This document shows positions 11,383-19,947 of a stretch of DNA of 57,120 nt, one piece after another; within the stretch, counting starts at the first letter, position 1; each line of letters starts with the position of its first letter. Made by a program: the position numbers and the translations under genes. The notes below the pieces were generated by a model. The model did not search any database. It was given only the letters and a program-made list of their open reading frames with translations, and was not told the DNA's origin. The stretch lies in the NCBI GenBank assembly GCA_946481275.1, contig CAMLMV010000041.1, positions 1 to 57,120 of the forward strand. Reading direction: 5' to 3'. Source of the stretch: an uncultured Massilia sp. Lineage in GTDB: Bacteria > Pseudomonadota > Gammaproteobacteria > Burkholderiales > Burkholderiaceae.

Positions 11383-12501
11383 TCAGCGCGCCGTGCGAAA
11401 GAACCGCATCATTTCGCGGCTCGCGTTCGGGCCCTTGCCGTCCGTATAGCTGCCGCGCGTATCGCCGCCCGACCACGCATGGCCGGAACCGTGGATCTCC
11501 CAGTGTTCCGCATGGATGCTGCCGTCGGGCCGGCGGTGCACGGTGCGCGTATAGGCATGGCCATCGGGCACGCTGCCGGGTTCGACCACGACGTCTTCCG
11601 ACGGATGGCGCCGGCGCTGGTTGATCAGTTCGTGGCCGTTGGCCGGATGCACGGTCGTGTCGCGGTCGCCGTGGAAGACGATGATCGGCAACGATTTACC
11701 CGACTTGTGGCCGGTGCGGAAATCGCCTTTCATCGCCGCCATCGCGGACGGCAGGTCGTGCGCGGCCGCGAACGGCAGGCCCGAATGGACGCCGACGGCG
11801 GCAAAGAGGTCCGGATACAGCGTGCCCATGATGGCCGCCATCGCGCCGCCCGCGGACAGGCCGGCGACGTAGACGTGCTTCGGATCGATCACGTAGCGCG
11901 CCATGATGTCCTGCGTGAGCCCGGCGATGATCGATGGCTCGCCCTGGCCGCGCTGCTGGTCCGCCGCGCTGAACCAGTTCCAGCAGCGCGACGCGTTGGC
12001 CTGCTGCGACTGGGCCGGGTAGGCGACGAGGCAGCCGTATTCCTCGGCCAGGGCGTTCATGCCCGTGCCGACGGCGAAGTCGTCGGGATTCTGCGTGCAG
12101 CCGTGCAGCATCACGAGCAGCGGCGCCGGTTGTCCGGCATAGGTGCTCGGGATGTACAGTTTGTAGTCGCGGGTGCCCGCGTCGTTCGTATAGCTGGCGT
12201 CGATGAAATGGCCGGGCAGGCCGATCGCGGCCGCGCCCGTCGACAGCGGCGGCACATTGAACGGGTTGGCATTCTGGCCCAGGCGCGACAGGTCGGCCAG
12301 CATCTCGGAAAAAGCGTCGTAAGTCGGAAAATTCGAGGCCGGCGGCGTGATGGTTTCCACGCTTTTGACCGCCGCGGTCTGCACGGCGGTGGCATTCTTG
12401 ACGGATTCCCGGATGACGGTGCGGGCAACGGATGGGCCGCGGCGCATCAGGGATCGGGTCGCAGCGCGCATTTGCGCCAGGAACTTGTGATTCAGGGACA
12501 T
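11383..12501 (-). CDS. PHB depolymerase family esterase (type 1 catalytic domain)
   Basis: The protein has 372 residues from the ATG at 12501, chosen because AAGGAG lies five bases upstream; a GTG two codons earlier overlaps that site. It is an alpha/beta hydrolase of the poly(3-hydroxybutyrate) depolymerase or feruloyl esterase group. Visible are the oxyanion region LLVMLHGCTQNPDDFA, the nucleophile box GLSAGG, the aspartate in HGDRDTTV, and the histidine in HGSGHAWSGG. The N terminus lacks a convincing signal peptide, so it may act inside the cell on polymer granules or other esters. The substrate is inferred. Confidence 0.85.
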   Translation of the reverse strand: MSLNHKFLAQMRAATRSLMRRGPSVARTVIRESVKNATAVQTAAVKSVETITPPASNFPTYDAFSEMLADLSRLGQNANPFNVPPLSTGAAAIGLPGHFIDASYTNDAGTRDYKLYIPSTYAGQPAPLLVMLHGCTQNPDDFAVGTGMNALAEEYGCLVAYPAQSQQANASRCWNWFSAADQQRGQGEPSIIAGLTQDIMARYVIDPKHVYVAGLSAGGAMAAIMGTLYPDLFAAVGVHSGLPFAAAHDLPSAMAAMKGDFRTGHKSGKSLPIIVFHGDRDTTVHPANGHELINQRRRHPSEDVVVEPGSVPDGHAYTRTVHRRPDGSIHAEHWEIHGSGHAWSGGDTRGSYTDGKGPNASREMMRFFRTAR

Positions 12502-12770
12502 CGGCACTCCTTGTGGGGTGTGTCGGCAATGCGCCGGCGCGTGGCTGAGGCATCGATCGAAGGTTCAGTCTTGATGGCGAAGCTTGCGCGAACCTTACAG
12601 ATGGGGTAAGCGCAACGCGCAACGGAAGAGCCCCAGTCTACGCGGGTGGGCTCGTCGGTCAAGCGCGATTCGTTCCGGTAGGTTAATCTGCGCACCATGT
12701 GTCCTATATCCCTGACTAGTCCGCGCTCCAGGTGGCGCGACACAATACCGAAATTTGCACAGGCCGCGGC

Positions 12771-12980
12771 ATGAACGAGACACGTCTTCCGCCGGAACAA
12801 CAGACGCCGGTGCCTTCCCCGTGCATCAACGTGTGCAAGATGTCGCCCGTGACGGGTTTGTGCGAGGGCTGCCTGCGCACCATCGACGAGATCGTCGCCT
12901 GGGGCCGCGCCGACGACGGCTATAAACGCGCCGTGTGGGCGGAAATCCGCCGGCGCGAAGAACAGATTCCCTTCGATTGA
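12771..12980 (+). CDS. DUF1289 family protein
   Basis: The protein has 69 residues from the ATG at 12771; a GTG at 12732 would add 13 residues without support. The core PSPCINVCKMSPVTGLCEGC with a following CLRTIDEIVAWG is the DUF1289 motif, four cysteines that probably bind a metal ion. The family is widespread and its role is unknown. The 269 bases between this gene and the divergent esterase hold no other clear feature that I can see. Nitronate monooxygenase follows 93 bases downstream in the same direction. Confidence 0.85.
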   Translation: MNETRLPPEQQTPVPSPCINVCKMSPVTGLCEGCLRTIDEIVAWGRADDGYKRAVWAEIRRREEQIPFD

Positions 12981-13073
12981 TGCCGGCGCCGCGAATTTAG
13001 AGCCCTGAATCTAGCACGGTCGTGCTTTTCTAATCCATAATCGTCGGGTCCGATCAACTCTCGCGAGAAACCC

Positions 13074-14033
13074 ATGGCGCTGCCTCCCGTCCTGCAAGAC
13101 CTGTCCCTTCCCGTCATCGCGTCGCCGATGTTCATCGCCAGCGGACCCGCGCTGGTGGCCGCGCAGTGCAAGGCGGGCATCGTCGGTTCCTTTCCGGCGC
13201 TGAACGCGCGTCCGGCCGCGCTGCTCGACACGTGGCTGACGGACCTCCAGGAGGAACTGGCGGATTACCAGGAAGCGCATCCGGATAAAAAGGTCGGCCC
13301 GATCGCCGTCAACCAGATCGTGCACCAGTCGAACGACCGCCTGGAACATGACGTGGCCGTGTGCGTGAAGCACCAGGTGCCGATCATCATCTCGTCGCTG
13401 CGCGCGCCGCCGAAGGAGATGCTGGACGCCGTGCACGCCTACGGCGGCATCGTCATGCACGACGTGGTCTCGATCCGCCACGCGGAAAAGGCGCTGGAGG
13501 CGGGCGTCGACGGCCTGATCCTCGTCGCGGCGGGCGCCGGCGGCCATGCGGGCGCGCTGTCGCCGTTCGCGCTGGTGGGTGAGGTGCGCAAATTCTTCGA
13601 CGGCCCGATCGCGTTGTCGGGTTCCATCGCCACGGGCGACGCGATCCTCGCCGCGCAGGCGATGGGCGCCGACTTCGCGTACATCGGCTCGCGCTGGCTG
13701 GCGACGCGCGAATCGAACGTTACCGACGCCTACCGCAGCGCGATCGTGGAATCGACGGCGGCCGACGTCGTCTACACGAACCTGTTCACGGGCGTGCACG
13801 GCAACTACCTGAAAAAATCGATCGTGGCGGCCGGGCTGGATCCGGACAACCTGCCGGTGTCGGACAAGAGCAAGATGAGCTTCGGTTCCGGCAGCGCCAA
13901 GGCATGGCGCGATATCTGGGGCGCGGGGCAGGGCGTCGGCCTGATGGACGACGTGCCCACCGTGGCGGAGATGGTGGCGCGCCTGACGCAGCAGTATCAG
14001 GCGGCCCGGGAGCGGCTGGGCCTGAAGGCCTGA
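13074..14033 (+). CDS. Nitronate monooxygenase (2-nitropropane dioxygenase family)
   Basis: The protein has 319 residues and forms an FMN-binding TIM barrel. It oxidises nitronates such as propionate 3-nitronate to remove a toxic compound. Visible are the N-terminal PVIASPMFIASGPALVAAQC, the mid-barrel AAGAGGHAGALSPFALVGEV with the catalytic histidine, and the phosphate-binding part SGSIATGDAILAAQAMGADF. The identification as nitronate monooxygenase is by family; related enoyl reductases (FabK) share the fold. It converges with hpt, with four bases between stops. Confidence 0.88.
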   Translation: MALPPVLQDLSLPVIASPMFIASGPALVAAQCKAGIVGSFPALNARPAALLDTWLTDLQEELADYQEAHPDKKVGPIAVNQIVHQSNDRLEHDVAVCVKHQVPIIISSLRAPPKEMLDAVHAYGGIVMHDVVSIRHAEKALEAGVDGLILVAAGAGGHAGALSPFALVGEVRKFFDGPIALSGSIATGDAILAAQAMGADFAYIGSRWLATRESNVTDAYRSAIVESTAADVVYTNLFTGVHGNYLKKSIVAAGLDPDNLPVSDKSKMSFGSGSAKAWRDIWGAGQGVGLMDDVPTVAEMVARLTQQYQAARERLGLKA

Positions 14034-14037
14034 ACGG

Positions 14038-14619
14038 TCAGCCCAGCACTTTATCCGCGTCGCGGATCACCCACAGCCCCGGCAGGTTGCGCCAATACCC
14101 GTGCGCATCCATGCCGAAGCCGACGACGAACTGGTTCGGCACCGTCAGCCCGACGATGTCCGCCTGCACCGGTTTGACCTTACCCAGTTCCTTGTCGGCG
14201 AACACGGCCAGGATCACCTCGGCCGCGCCCATGTCCAGCAGGCGCTGCTTCACGTGCGCCAGCGTCTCGCCTTCGTCGAGGATGTCGTCCACGATGATGA
14301 TCGTGCGGCCCTTGACGTCCTGGCGCGGGATGACTTTCCACACGACTTCGCCGCCACGGTCCAGGTCGCCGTAGCGGGTGACGTGGATGTAGTCGAATTC
14401 GAGGGGGAACGTCAGTTGCGGGAGCAGGTTGCCGGTGAACACCACCGCGCCGCCCATGACGCCCAGCACGAGGGGAAATTCAGCCGTTTCGTCATTGTCG
14501 AAACGCTGGTTCAGCACCTCGGCGACGTTGCGTACGGCCGCCTGGACCTTGTCGGCGCTGACGATTTCCTCGGCATTGGCCAGCAGGGCGCGGGCGCGGT
14601 TGTAGTGAAAGTCTTGCAT
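14038..14619 (-). CDS. hpt: Hypoxanthine-guanine phosphoribosyltransferase
   Basis: The protein has 193 residues. It salvages hypoxanthine and guanine to IMP and GMP using PRPP. The PRPP-binding motif is TIIIVDDILDEGET, and the flexible-loop and pyrophosphate-binding segments are GVMGGAVVFTGNLL and HVTRYGDLDRGGEV. The C-terminal purine-binding region contains FVVGFGMDAHGYWRNLP. It is a single gene divergent from the Xaa-Pro aminopeptidase gene, with 159 bases between starts. Confidence 0.92.
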   Translation of the reverse strand: MQDFHYNRARALLANAEEIVSADKVQAAVRNVAEVLNQRFDNDETAEFPLVLGVMGGAVVFTGNLLPQLTFPLEFDYIHVTRYGDLDRGGEVVWKVIPRQDVKGRTIIIVDDILDEGETLAHVKQRLLDMGAAEVILAVFADKELGKVKPVQADIVGLTVPNQFVVGFGMDAHGYWRNLPGLWVIRDADKVLG

Positions 14620-14778
14620 GATATTTCAGAGTCGGTTGCAGGATCGGATTAATCCTTGGGTGTGCGATTATCCGTCAGTTTGCGCTTGCGCGCGATTCCC
14701 GACGGCGCGGGTCGGCGGTATGCTTCAGAGGGCGTATCATACCGGCTTGATAACCACATCATCCACAACCGATCCACC

Positions 14779-16596
14779 ATGCCAGCACCAGACTCCACCC
14801 ACGTGCGCGCCGAGCGCCTCGAGAAGCTGCGCGCCGCGATGACGCGCCACCGGATCGACGCCTTCATCGTACCGTCCGCCGATCCGCACCTGTCCGAATA
14901 CCTGCCGGGCCGCTGGCAGGGCCGCGCGTGGCTGTCGGGATTCACGGGGTCCGTCGGCACGTTCATCGCCACGCAGGACTTCGCCGGCGTCTGGACGGAT
15001 GGCCGCTACTACACGCAGGCCGAGAACGAACTGGCCGGCACGGAGATCAGGCTAATGAAGATCCCGTCCGGCGCGAGCCTGCTGCACATCGACTGGCTGG
15101 CGGACAACCTCGACGCAGGCCAGACCGTGGCAGTGGATGCGCGCGTGCTGGGCCTCGCCGTCGCGCGCCTGCTGGGCGATGCGCTGGCCGCCCGCGGCAT
15201 CCAGCTGCGCACGGACCTCGACCTGCTGGACGAGATCTGGGACGACCGTCCGGGCCTGCCGCCCGAACCGGTCTACGAGCACGTGGCACCGTTCGCCGTG
15301 CTCGATCGCGCGGATAAACTGCATGCGACGCGCAACGCGATGGCGAAGCTGGGCGGCGAACGCCACTTCATCTCGACGCTCGACGACATCGCCTATCTGT
15401 TCAACCTGCGCGGCGCGGACGTCAGCTTCAATCCCGTGTTCCTCGCGCACGCGCTCGTGGAGGCGACGGGCGCGACCCTGTTCGTCGCCGACGGCAAGAC
15501 CGAGGGGGACCTGCGTGCGCGCCTGGAACAGGATGGCGTGCGCGTCGCGCCGTACGACCAGGCGCAGCAGGCCCTTGCCGCGCTGCCGCCCGACAGCACG
15601 CTGCTGATCGACCCGCGCCGCATCACGGCCGGCATGCGCGCCGCCGTGCCGGCGCACGTGCGCGTGGTGGAATCCATCAACCCGACGACGCTGGCCAAGT
15701 CGCGCAAGCGCGATGCCGAGATGGACCACGTGCGCGACACGATGGAACAGGATGGCGCCGCCCTGTGCGAATTCTTTGCATGGCTCGAGCAGACGCTGGC
15801 CGACACGCATCGCGCACCGCTGAACGAAGTCCACATCGACGAGCAGATCACGGCCGCGCGTGCGCGCCGTCCCCACTTCGTCAGCCCCAGCTTCGGCACC
15901 ATCGCGGGCTTCAACGCGAACGGCGCGATCATGCACTACCGCGCGTCAAGCGAGAACTGCGCCGTGATCGAGGGCGACGGCCTGCTCCTGATCGACTCCG
16001 GCGGCCAGTACCTGGGCGGCACGACCGACATCACGCGCGTCGTCCCCGTCGGCACGCCCTCCGCCGCGCAAAAGCGCGATTTCACGCTGGTGCTGAAAGG
16101 GATGATCGCGCTGTCCGTCGCGCGCTTCCCGCGCGGGACGAAAGGGCCGATGCTCGATGCGCTGGCGCGCGCGCCGATCTGGGCGGCCGGCATCGATTAC
16201 GGCCATGGCACCGGCCACGGCGTCGGATACTTCCTCAACGTGCACGAAGGGCCGCAGGTGATTTCGCCGTCGGCGCCGCCGGAGCCGCATACGGCCATGG
16301 AGCCGGGCATGATCACGTCGAACGAGCCGGGCATCTACCGTCCCGGCCAATGGGGCATCCGCATCGAAAACCTCGTGCTGACGCGCGTCGTCGGGGACGA
16401 GGGCTTTGGCGAGTTCCTCGGCTTCGAGACCTTGACCCTGTGCCCCATCGACACGCGCTGCATCGACCTGTCGCTGATGCGCGGCGACGAGGTCGCGTGG
16501 CTCAACGACTACCATCGCAGCGTGCGTGCGCGCCTGCTGCCGCACGTGAGCGGCGCCGCGCGCGACTGGCTCGAACTGCGTACCAAGGAGATCTGA
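14779..16596 (+). CDS. Xaa-Pro aminopeptidase family, three-domain M24 peptidase
   Basis: The protein has 605 residues from the ATG at 14779. It has two creatinase-type N-terminal domains (about residues 10-300) and an M24 pita-bread catalytic domain (about 310-540). Metal ligands are visible in DSGGQYLGGTTDITRVV, in GHGTGHGVGYFLNVHEGP, and in SNEPGIYRPGQWGIRIEN. The length and layout match the larger aminopeptidase P type that removes N-terminal residues preceding proline. No signal peptide is seen, so it is cytoplasmic. It begins a run of six same-strand genes ending with a MAPEG protein. Confidence 0.9.
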   Translation: MPAPDSTHVRAERLEKLRAAMTRHRIDAFIVPSADPHLSEYLPGRWQGRAWLSGFTGSVGTFIATQDFAGVWTDGRYYTQAENELAGTEIRLMKIPSGASLLHIDWLADNLDAGQTVAVDARVLGLAVARLLGDALAARGIQLRTDLDLLDEIWDDRPGLPPEPVYEHVAPFAVLDRADKLHATRNAMAKLGGERHFISTLDDIAYLFNLRGADVSFNPVFLAHALVEATGATLFVADGKTEGDLRARLEQDGVRVAPYDQAQQALAALPPDSTLLIDPRRITAGMRAAVPAHVRVVESINPTTLAKSRKRDAEMDHVRDTMEQDGAALCEFFAWLEQTLADTHRAPLNEVHIDEQITAARARRPHFVSPSFGTIAGFNANGAIMHYRASSENCAVIEGDGLLLIDSGGQYLGGTTDITRVVPVGTPSAAQKRDFTLVLKGMIALSVARFPRGTKGPMLDALARAPIWAAGIDYGHGTGHGVGYFLNVHEGPQVISPSAPPEPHTAMEPGMITSNEPGIYRPGQWGIRIENLVLTRVVGDEGFGEFLGFETLTLCPIDTRCIDLSLMRGDEVAWLNDYHRSVRARLLPHVSGAARDWLELRTKEI

Positions 16597-16597
16597 T

Positions 16598-16858
16598 ATG
16601 GCGAGCGCACGTTCAACCCGCGCCAGCGCGGCCGTCGACCGGCTCAAGCGGCGCACCGGCGTGACGTCGTATTCGATGGCGCGCACCGGCGACGGCCTGT
16701 TCTTCCTGTCCGAAAAACCAGGCGCGCCGCCGCTGTGCGCGCCGCTCGAGCTGGACGAGTTCGTGGCGTTCGTCAACGGCCTCGGTCCGCAGGAGGTCAA
16801 GCGCGTCAGCAAGCACGATCTCGAATTCGAAAAACAGCTGGTCAGGAAAAAACCTTGA
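16598..16858 (+). CDS. Small conserved-looking protein of unknown function
   Basis: The protein has 86 residues and is basic at both ends (N-terminal ASARSTRASAAVDRLKRR, C-terminal EKQLVRKKP). The middle reads SYSMARTGDGLFFLSEKPG and LDEFVAFVNGLG, which looks like a small compact domain. I do not recognise the family. It starts one base after the aminopeptidase stop and its own stop overlaps the TTG start of the MgtC-like gene, so it is almost certainly translated with its neighbours. Confidence 0.7.
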   Translation: MASARSTRASAAVDRLKRRTGVTSYSMARTGDGLFFLSEKPGAPPLCAPLELDEFVAFVNGLGPQEVKRVSKHDLEFEKQLVRKKP

Positions 16859-17628
16859 CGGCTCCCCCATCGAACGACCTGGCCCTGACCCTGCCCGAGC
16901 TGGTCGGCGCGTACTGGTCGCAGGCCGAACTGGCCACGAATGCCCTGATCCTGCTGAACCTGGCGGGCGCGCTGCTGCTGGGCCTCATGGTCGGCTACGA
17001 GCGTTCCTACCACGGCCGCGCGGCCGGCATGCGCACGTATGGCCTCGTGTGCATGGCATCGTGCGCGCTGACGATCGTCACGGGCTACCCGAGCCACTGG
17101 TTCGGCGGGCACGGGTCGTCCGTGGCGCTGGTCGACCCCACGCGTGTGATCCAGGGCGTCGTGACGGGCATCGGCTTCCTCGGCGCCGGCGTCATCATGC
17201 GCTCGGGCTTCAACATCAGCGGCCTGACGACGGCGGCGTCGATCTGGTCGTCGTCCGTGATCGGCATCCTCGTGGGCCTCGGCTTCTACATGGCCGCGAT
17301 GGGTCTCGCGTTCTTCTCCGCGATGATCATGATCTACCTGAACAAGGCGGTGGGCCTGCTGCCGTCGCGCCATGCGGTGGCCGTCACGCTGCACTTCAAG
17401 CCCGGCGTGTATCCGCAGGAAGAGACGCTGCGCCAGGCGGCGCTGGAGCGCGGCTACGAGATCGCCGGCGGTTCATTGACCATCTCCAGCGAGAAGGGCT
17501 GCCAGGAATGGCATTTCGTCGCGCTGGAATTGCCCGGCAAGCCGGGCGCGCCGCTGTCGCTGCTGGCCAGCGAGCTGTCCACGTTCGAAGGCGTTGATGG
17601 CTTCCAGCTCTCGCACGCTCGTAACTGA
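16855..17628 (+). CDS. MgtC/SapB family membrane protein
   Basis: The protein has 257 residues if it starts at the TTG (16855) that overlaps the previous TGA; an aggaa sequence lies about eight bases upstream. The first 160 residues form several membrane helices with the MgtC family motifs LLGLMVGYERSYHGRAAGMR, GVVTGIGFLGAGVIM and ISGLTTAASIW. The C-terminal 80 residues form a soluble ACT-like tail. MgtC proteins affect magnesium and phosphate homeostasis or the ATP synthase, but the role of this subgroup is open. No ATG gives a better reading, because an earlier start would run inside the upstream gene. Confidence 0.85.
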   Translation: MTAPPSNDLALTLPELVGAYWSQAELATNALILLNLAGALLLGLMVGYERSYHGRAAGMRTYGLVCMASCALTIVTGYPSHWFGGHGSSVALVDPTRVIQGVVTGIGFLGAGVIMRSGFNISGLTTAASIWSSSVIGILVGLGFYMAAMGLAFFSAMIMIYLNKAVGLLPSRHAVAVTLHFKPGVYPQEETLRQAALERGYEIAGGSLTISSEKGCQEWHFVALELPGKPGAPLSLLASELSTFEGVDGFQLSHARN

Positions 17629-17658
17629 AGCAACTGACAACAACGACACGAGGAGCAC

Positions 17659-18237
17659 ATGACACCCCAGGACGTTCTCGATTTCTGGTTCGGCGCACCG
17701 GGCAGTCCGGAGGCCGGTAAACCGCGCCGCGAATGGTTCGTCAAGAAGGACGAATTCGATGCCGTCATCCGCGACCGCTTCGGCGCCGCCATCGAGCAGG
17801 CGCTGGCCGGCGGGCTGCGCGAATGGGATGCGCAGGGGCCGCAGGGCACCCTCGCGCGCCTCCTCGTGCTCGACCAGTTCACCCGCAACGCCCACCGCAA
17901 CACGCCCTTGTCGTTCGCCGGCGATTCGCTGGCGCTGGCGGCCGCGCGTTCTCTCGTCGACAGCGGCGCCGACCGCGAGCTGCCGCCGCTGCAGCGCGCC
18001 TTCGCCTACATGCCGTTCGAGCACGCCGAGGACGCCTACATGCAAGAGCGCGCCGTCGAACTGTTCGGCGTGCTGGCGGCCGAACATCCGGGCTTCGACG
18101 AGATGCTCGATTACGCGCACCGCCACCGCGGCGTGATCGCGCGCTTCGGCCGCTTCCCGCACCGTAACGAGATCCTCGGGCGCGCCTCGACGCCGGAAGA
18201 AACGGAATTCCTGCGCCAGCCGGGTTCCCGTTTCTGA
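17659..18237 (+). CDS. DUF924 family protein
   Basis: The protein has 192 residues and starts at an ATG with aggag five bases upstream. The motifs DVLDFWFGAPGSPE, LARLLVLDQFTRNAHR, RAFAYMPFEHAED and FGRFPHRNEILGRAS define the DUF924 family, all-helical cytoplasmic proteins of unknown role with a TPR-like fold. It is in the same-direction gene run between the MgtC-like gene and the DUF2520 gene, nine bases before the latter. Confidence 0.88.
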   Translation: MTPQDVLDFWFGAPGSPEAGKPRREWFVKKDEFDAVIRDRFGAAIEQALAGGLREWDAQGPQGTLARLLVLDQFTRNAHRNTPLSFAGDSLALAAARSLVDSGADRELPPLQRAFAYMPFEHAEDAYMQERAVELFGVLAAEHPGFDEMLDYAHRHRGVIARFGRFPHRNEILGRASTPEETEFLRQPGSRF

Positions 18238-18246
18238 GTCCCGTTA

Positions 18247-19068
18247 ATGATGACGACCCTGAACATCGTCGGCGCCGGCCACGTGGGCCGCGTCCTCGGC
18301 CGCCTGTTTTTTGCGCGCGGCGTGTTCGCCATCCAGGACGTCAAGACCCGTAGCATCGACAGCGCGCGCGACGCCGTCGCGTTCATCGGTGCCGGTACGC
18401 CGGTCGGTGGCGCGCCGCGCGCGGCCGACGTGTGGATGCTGGCCGTGGCGGACGATGCGATCGCCGGCGTCGCCGCCGCGCTGGCGCAGACCGCGCCGAT
18501 GGCGGGCGCCGTCGTGTTCCACTGCAGCGGCGCCAAGGCCTCGACCGAGCTGGATGCGCTGCGCCGGGCGGGGGCGCTGGTCGCCAGCGTGCATCCGGTG
18601 CGCAGCTTCGCGGACCCGGCGGCCGTGGCGGCGGCGTTCGACGGCACGTTCTGCGGGGTGGAGGGCGACGCCGCCGCGCTGGCGGTCCTGCTGCCCGCCT
18701 TCGAGGCGATCGGCGCGCGGCCCGTGCGGATCGACCCGGCCGCCAAGACGGTGTATCACGCGGCCGCCGTGTTCGCGTCGAACTACCTGGTGACCGTGAT
18801 GGATGCCGCGTTGCGCGCCTACGAGGCGGCCGGCATCCCGGCCGACGTGGCGCGCGAGCTGGCGCGGCCGCTCGCGACCGAAACCTTGTCGAATGTGCTC
18901 CGACTAGGGCCGGAAGCGGCGCTGTCCGGGCCCATCGCGCGCGGCGACGCGGCGACGGTGGCGCGCCAGCACGCGGCCGTCGCGGCCTGGAATGGCCCGA
19001 CGGGAGCACTGTACGACGCCCTCGCCACCGCGACGTGGGAGCTGGCGCGGCACAAGAACGCTGTTTAA
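18247..19068 (+). CDS. Rossmann-fold and DUF2520 domain protein
   Basis: The protein has 273 residues. It starts with a dinucleotide-binding fold (LNIVGAGHVGRVLGRLFF, GxGxxG type). The segment VVFHCSGAKASTELDALR and the helical C-terminal domain (YHAAAVFASNYLVTVMDAAL) match the DUF2520 group, which resembles pyrroline-carboxylate reductase and 6-phosphogluconate dehydrogenase. The substrate is not known. The gene lies nine bases after DUF924 and 12 before the MAPEG gene. Confidence 0.85.
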   Translation: MMTTLNIVGAGHVGRVLGRLFFARGVFAIQDVKTRSIDSARDAVAFIGAGTPVGGAPRAADVWMLAVADDAIAGVAAALAQTAPMAGAVVFHCSGAKASTELDALRRAGALVASVHPVRSFADPAAVAAAFDGTFCGVEGDAAALAVLLPAFEAIGARPVRIDPAAKTVYHAAAVFASNYLVTVMDAALRAYEAAGIPADVARELARPLATETLSNVLRLGPEAALSGPIARGDAATVARQHAAVAAWNGPTGALYDALATATWELARHKNAV

Positions 19069-19080
19069 CCTGGAGTTGAA

Positions 19081-19458
19081 ATGGTATTGACCGCATGGGC
19101 CACCCTGGCCGCACTCGGTGTGTATTTCTGGACCGGCGTGATGGCCGGCTTGGCGAGGAACAAGTACAACGTCCCGGCCCCAATGATGGACGGCCCGCTG
19201 CCGTTCCAGAGCGCGCAACGGGTGCAGGCGAACACGCTGGAACAACTGCCGCTGGTGCTGGCGCCACTGTGGCTGTGCGGCCACTATCTGGGCGACGTTT
19301 GGGCGGCAGCGGGCGGGCTGTTGTGGTGCGTCGGGCGGATCCTGTATGCGCTGGGCTATTACCGCGATCCGGCCAAGCGCGAGATCGGCTTCATCATCGG
19401 CATGGTCGCGTGCGGTGCCCTCGTTGCCGGCAGTGCGGTCGGGCTACTGTCCGCCTGA
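19081..19458 (+). CDS. MAPEG family membrane protein
   Basis: The protein has 125 residues with about four membrane helices. The MAPEG pattern is seen in ARNKYNVPAP, QRVQANTLEQLPLVL and GRILYALGYY. The eukaryotic family acts in eicosanoid and glutathione metabolism; bacterial members are often glutathione-dependent, but the role here is unknown. A ggag sequence precedes the ATG. It ends the run of same-direction genes; a 126-base gap follows. Confidence 0.85.
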   Translation: MVLTAWATLAALGVYFWTGVMAGLARNKYNVPAPMMDGPLPFQSAQRVQANTLEQLPLVLAPLWLCGHYLGDVWAAAGGLLWCVGRILYALGYYRDPAKREIGFIIGMVACGALVAGSAVGLLSA

Positions 19459-19584
19459 CCTGTTGCAGTAGAGCAAAATCTCGAAAACCATTCGTCGACA
19501 AAGTTCCCATACTGCAATAAGCTGTGTCTGATTTCAATTTATTGAATGGCGGTGCCCCTACCGCCATGCGTGGAGGACGACAGC

Positions 19585-19947
19585 ATGCTGTTCCTGAAAA
19601 GTACAAGTGTCACCAAGGCACCGGGCATTTATGAAGTCGACGTGGCGGCCAAGCCGCCGGGTAAAACGTTCGGCGTATTCCTGGCCACCGATCCCGACAA
19701 TCCGCCGCGGGCCGTGCTGACGGCCCTGTCCGAGCTTGGATTCGAGAACACTTATCAACAGACCTATGTCCATAAGGACAAGGGCAAAGTCCTCGACCTG
19801 CATTTCCAGAAGAACGGCACCGATTTGTTCAACGGCTGGAAGACAGAGGAATGCGCGGCCAACCTGGCTGCGATCGACACCCTGTTCGGCAACGTCGGCA
19901 TCAAGATCACGCCGCGCGTGATGAGCCTGGCCGAAGCCTACGCCTGA
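19585..19947 (+). CDS. Small protein of unknown function
   Basis: The protein has 120 residues from the ATG at 19585. This start is preferred because GGAGG (19572-19576) lies eight bases upstream. It contains no signal peptide or membrane helix. The sequence alternates short beta-type and helical segments (GKTFGVFLATDPDNPPRAVL, VLDLHFQKNGTDLFNGWKTE), which suggests a small alpha/beta domain. I do not recognise the family. Its stop codon directly abuts the stop of the oppositely directed molybdopterin-fold gene. Confidence 0.65.
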   Translation: MLFLKSTSVTKAPGIYEVDVAAKPPGKTFGVFLATDPDNPPRAVLTALSELGFENTYQQTYVHKDKGKVLDLHFQKNGTDLFNGWKTEECAANLAAIDTLFGNVGIKITPRVMSLAEAYA

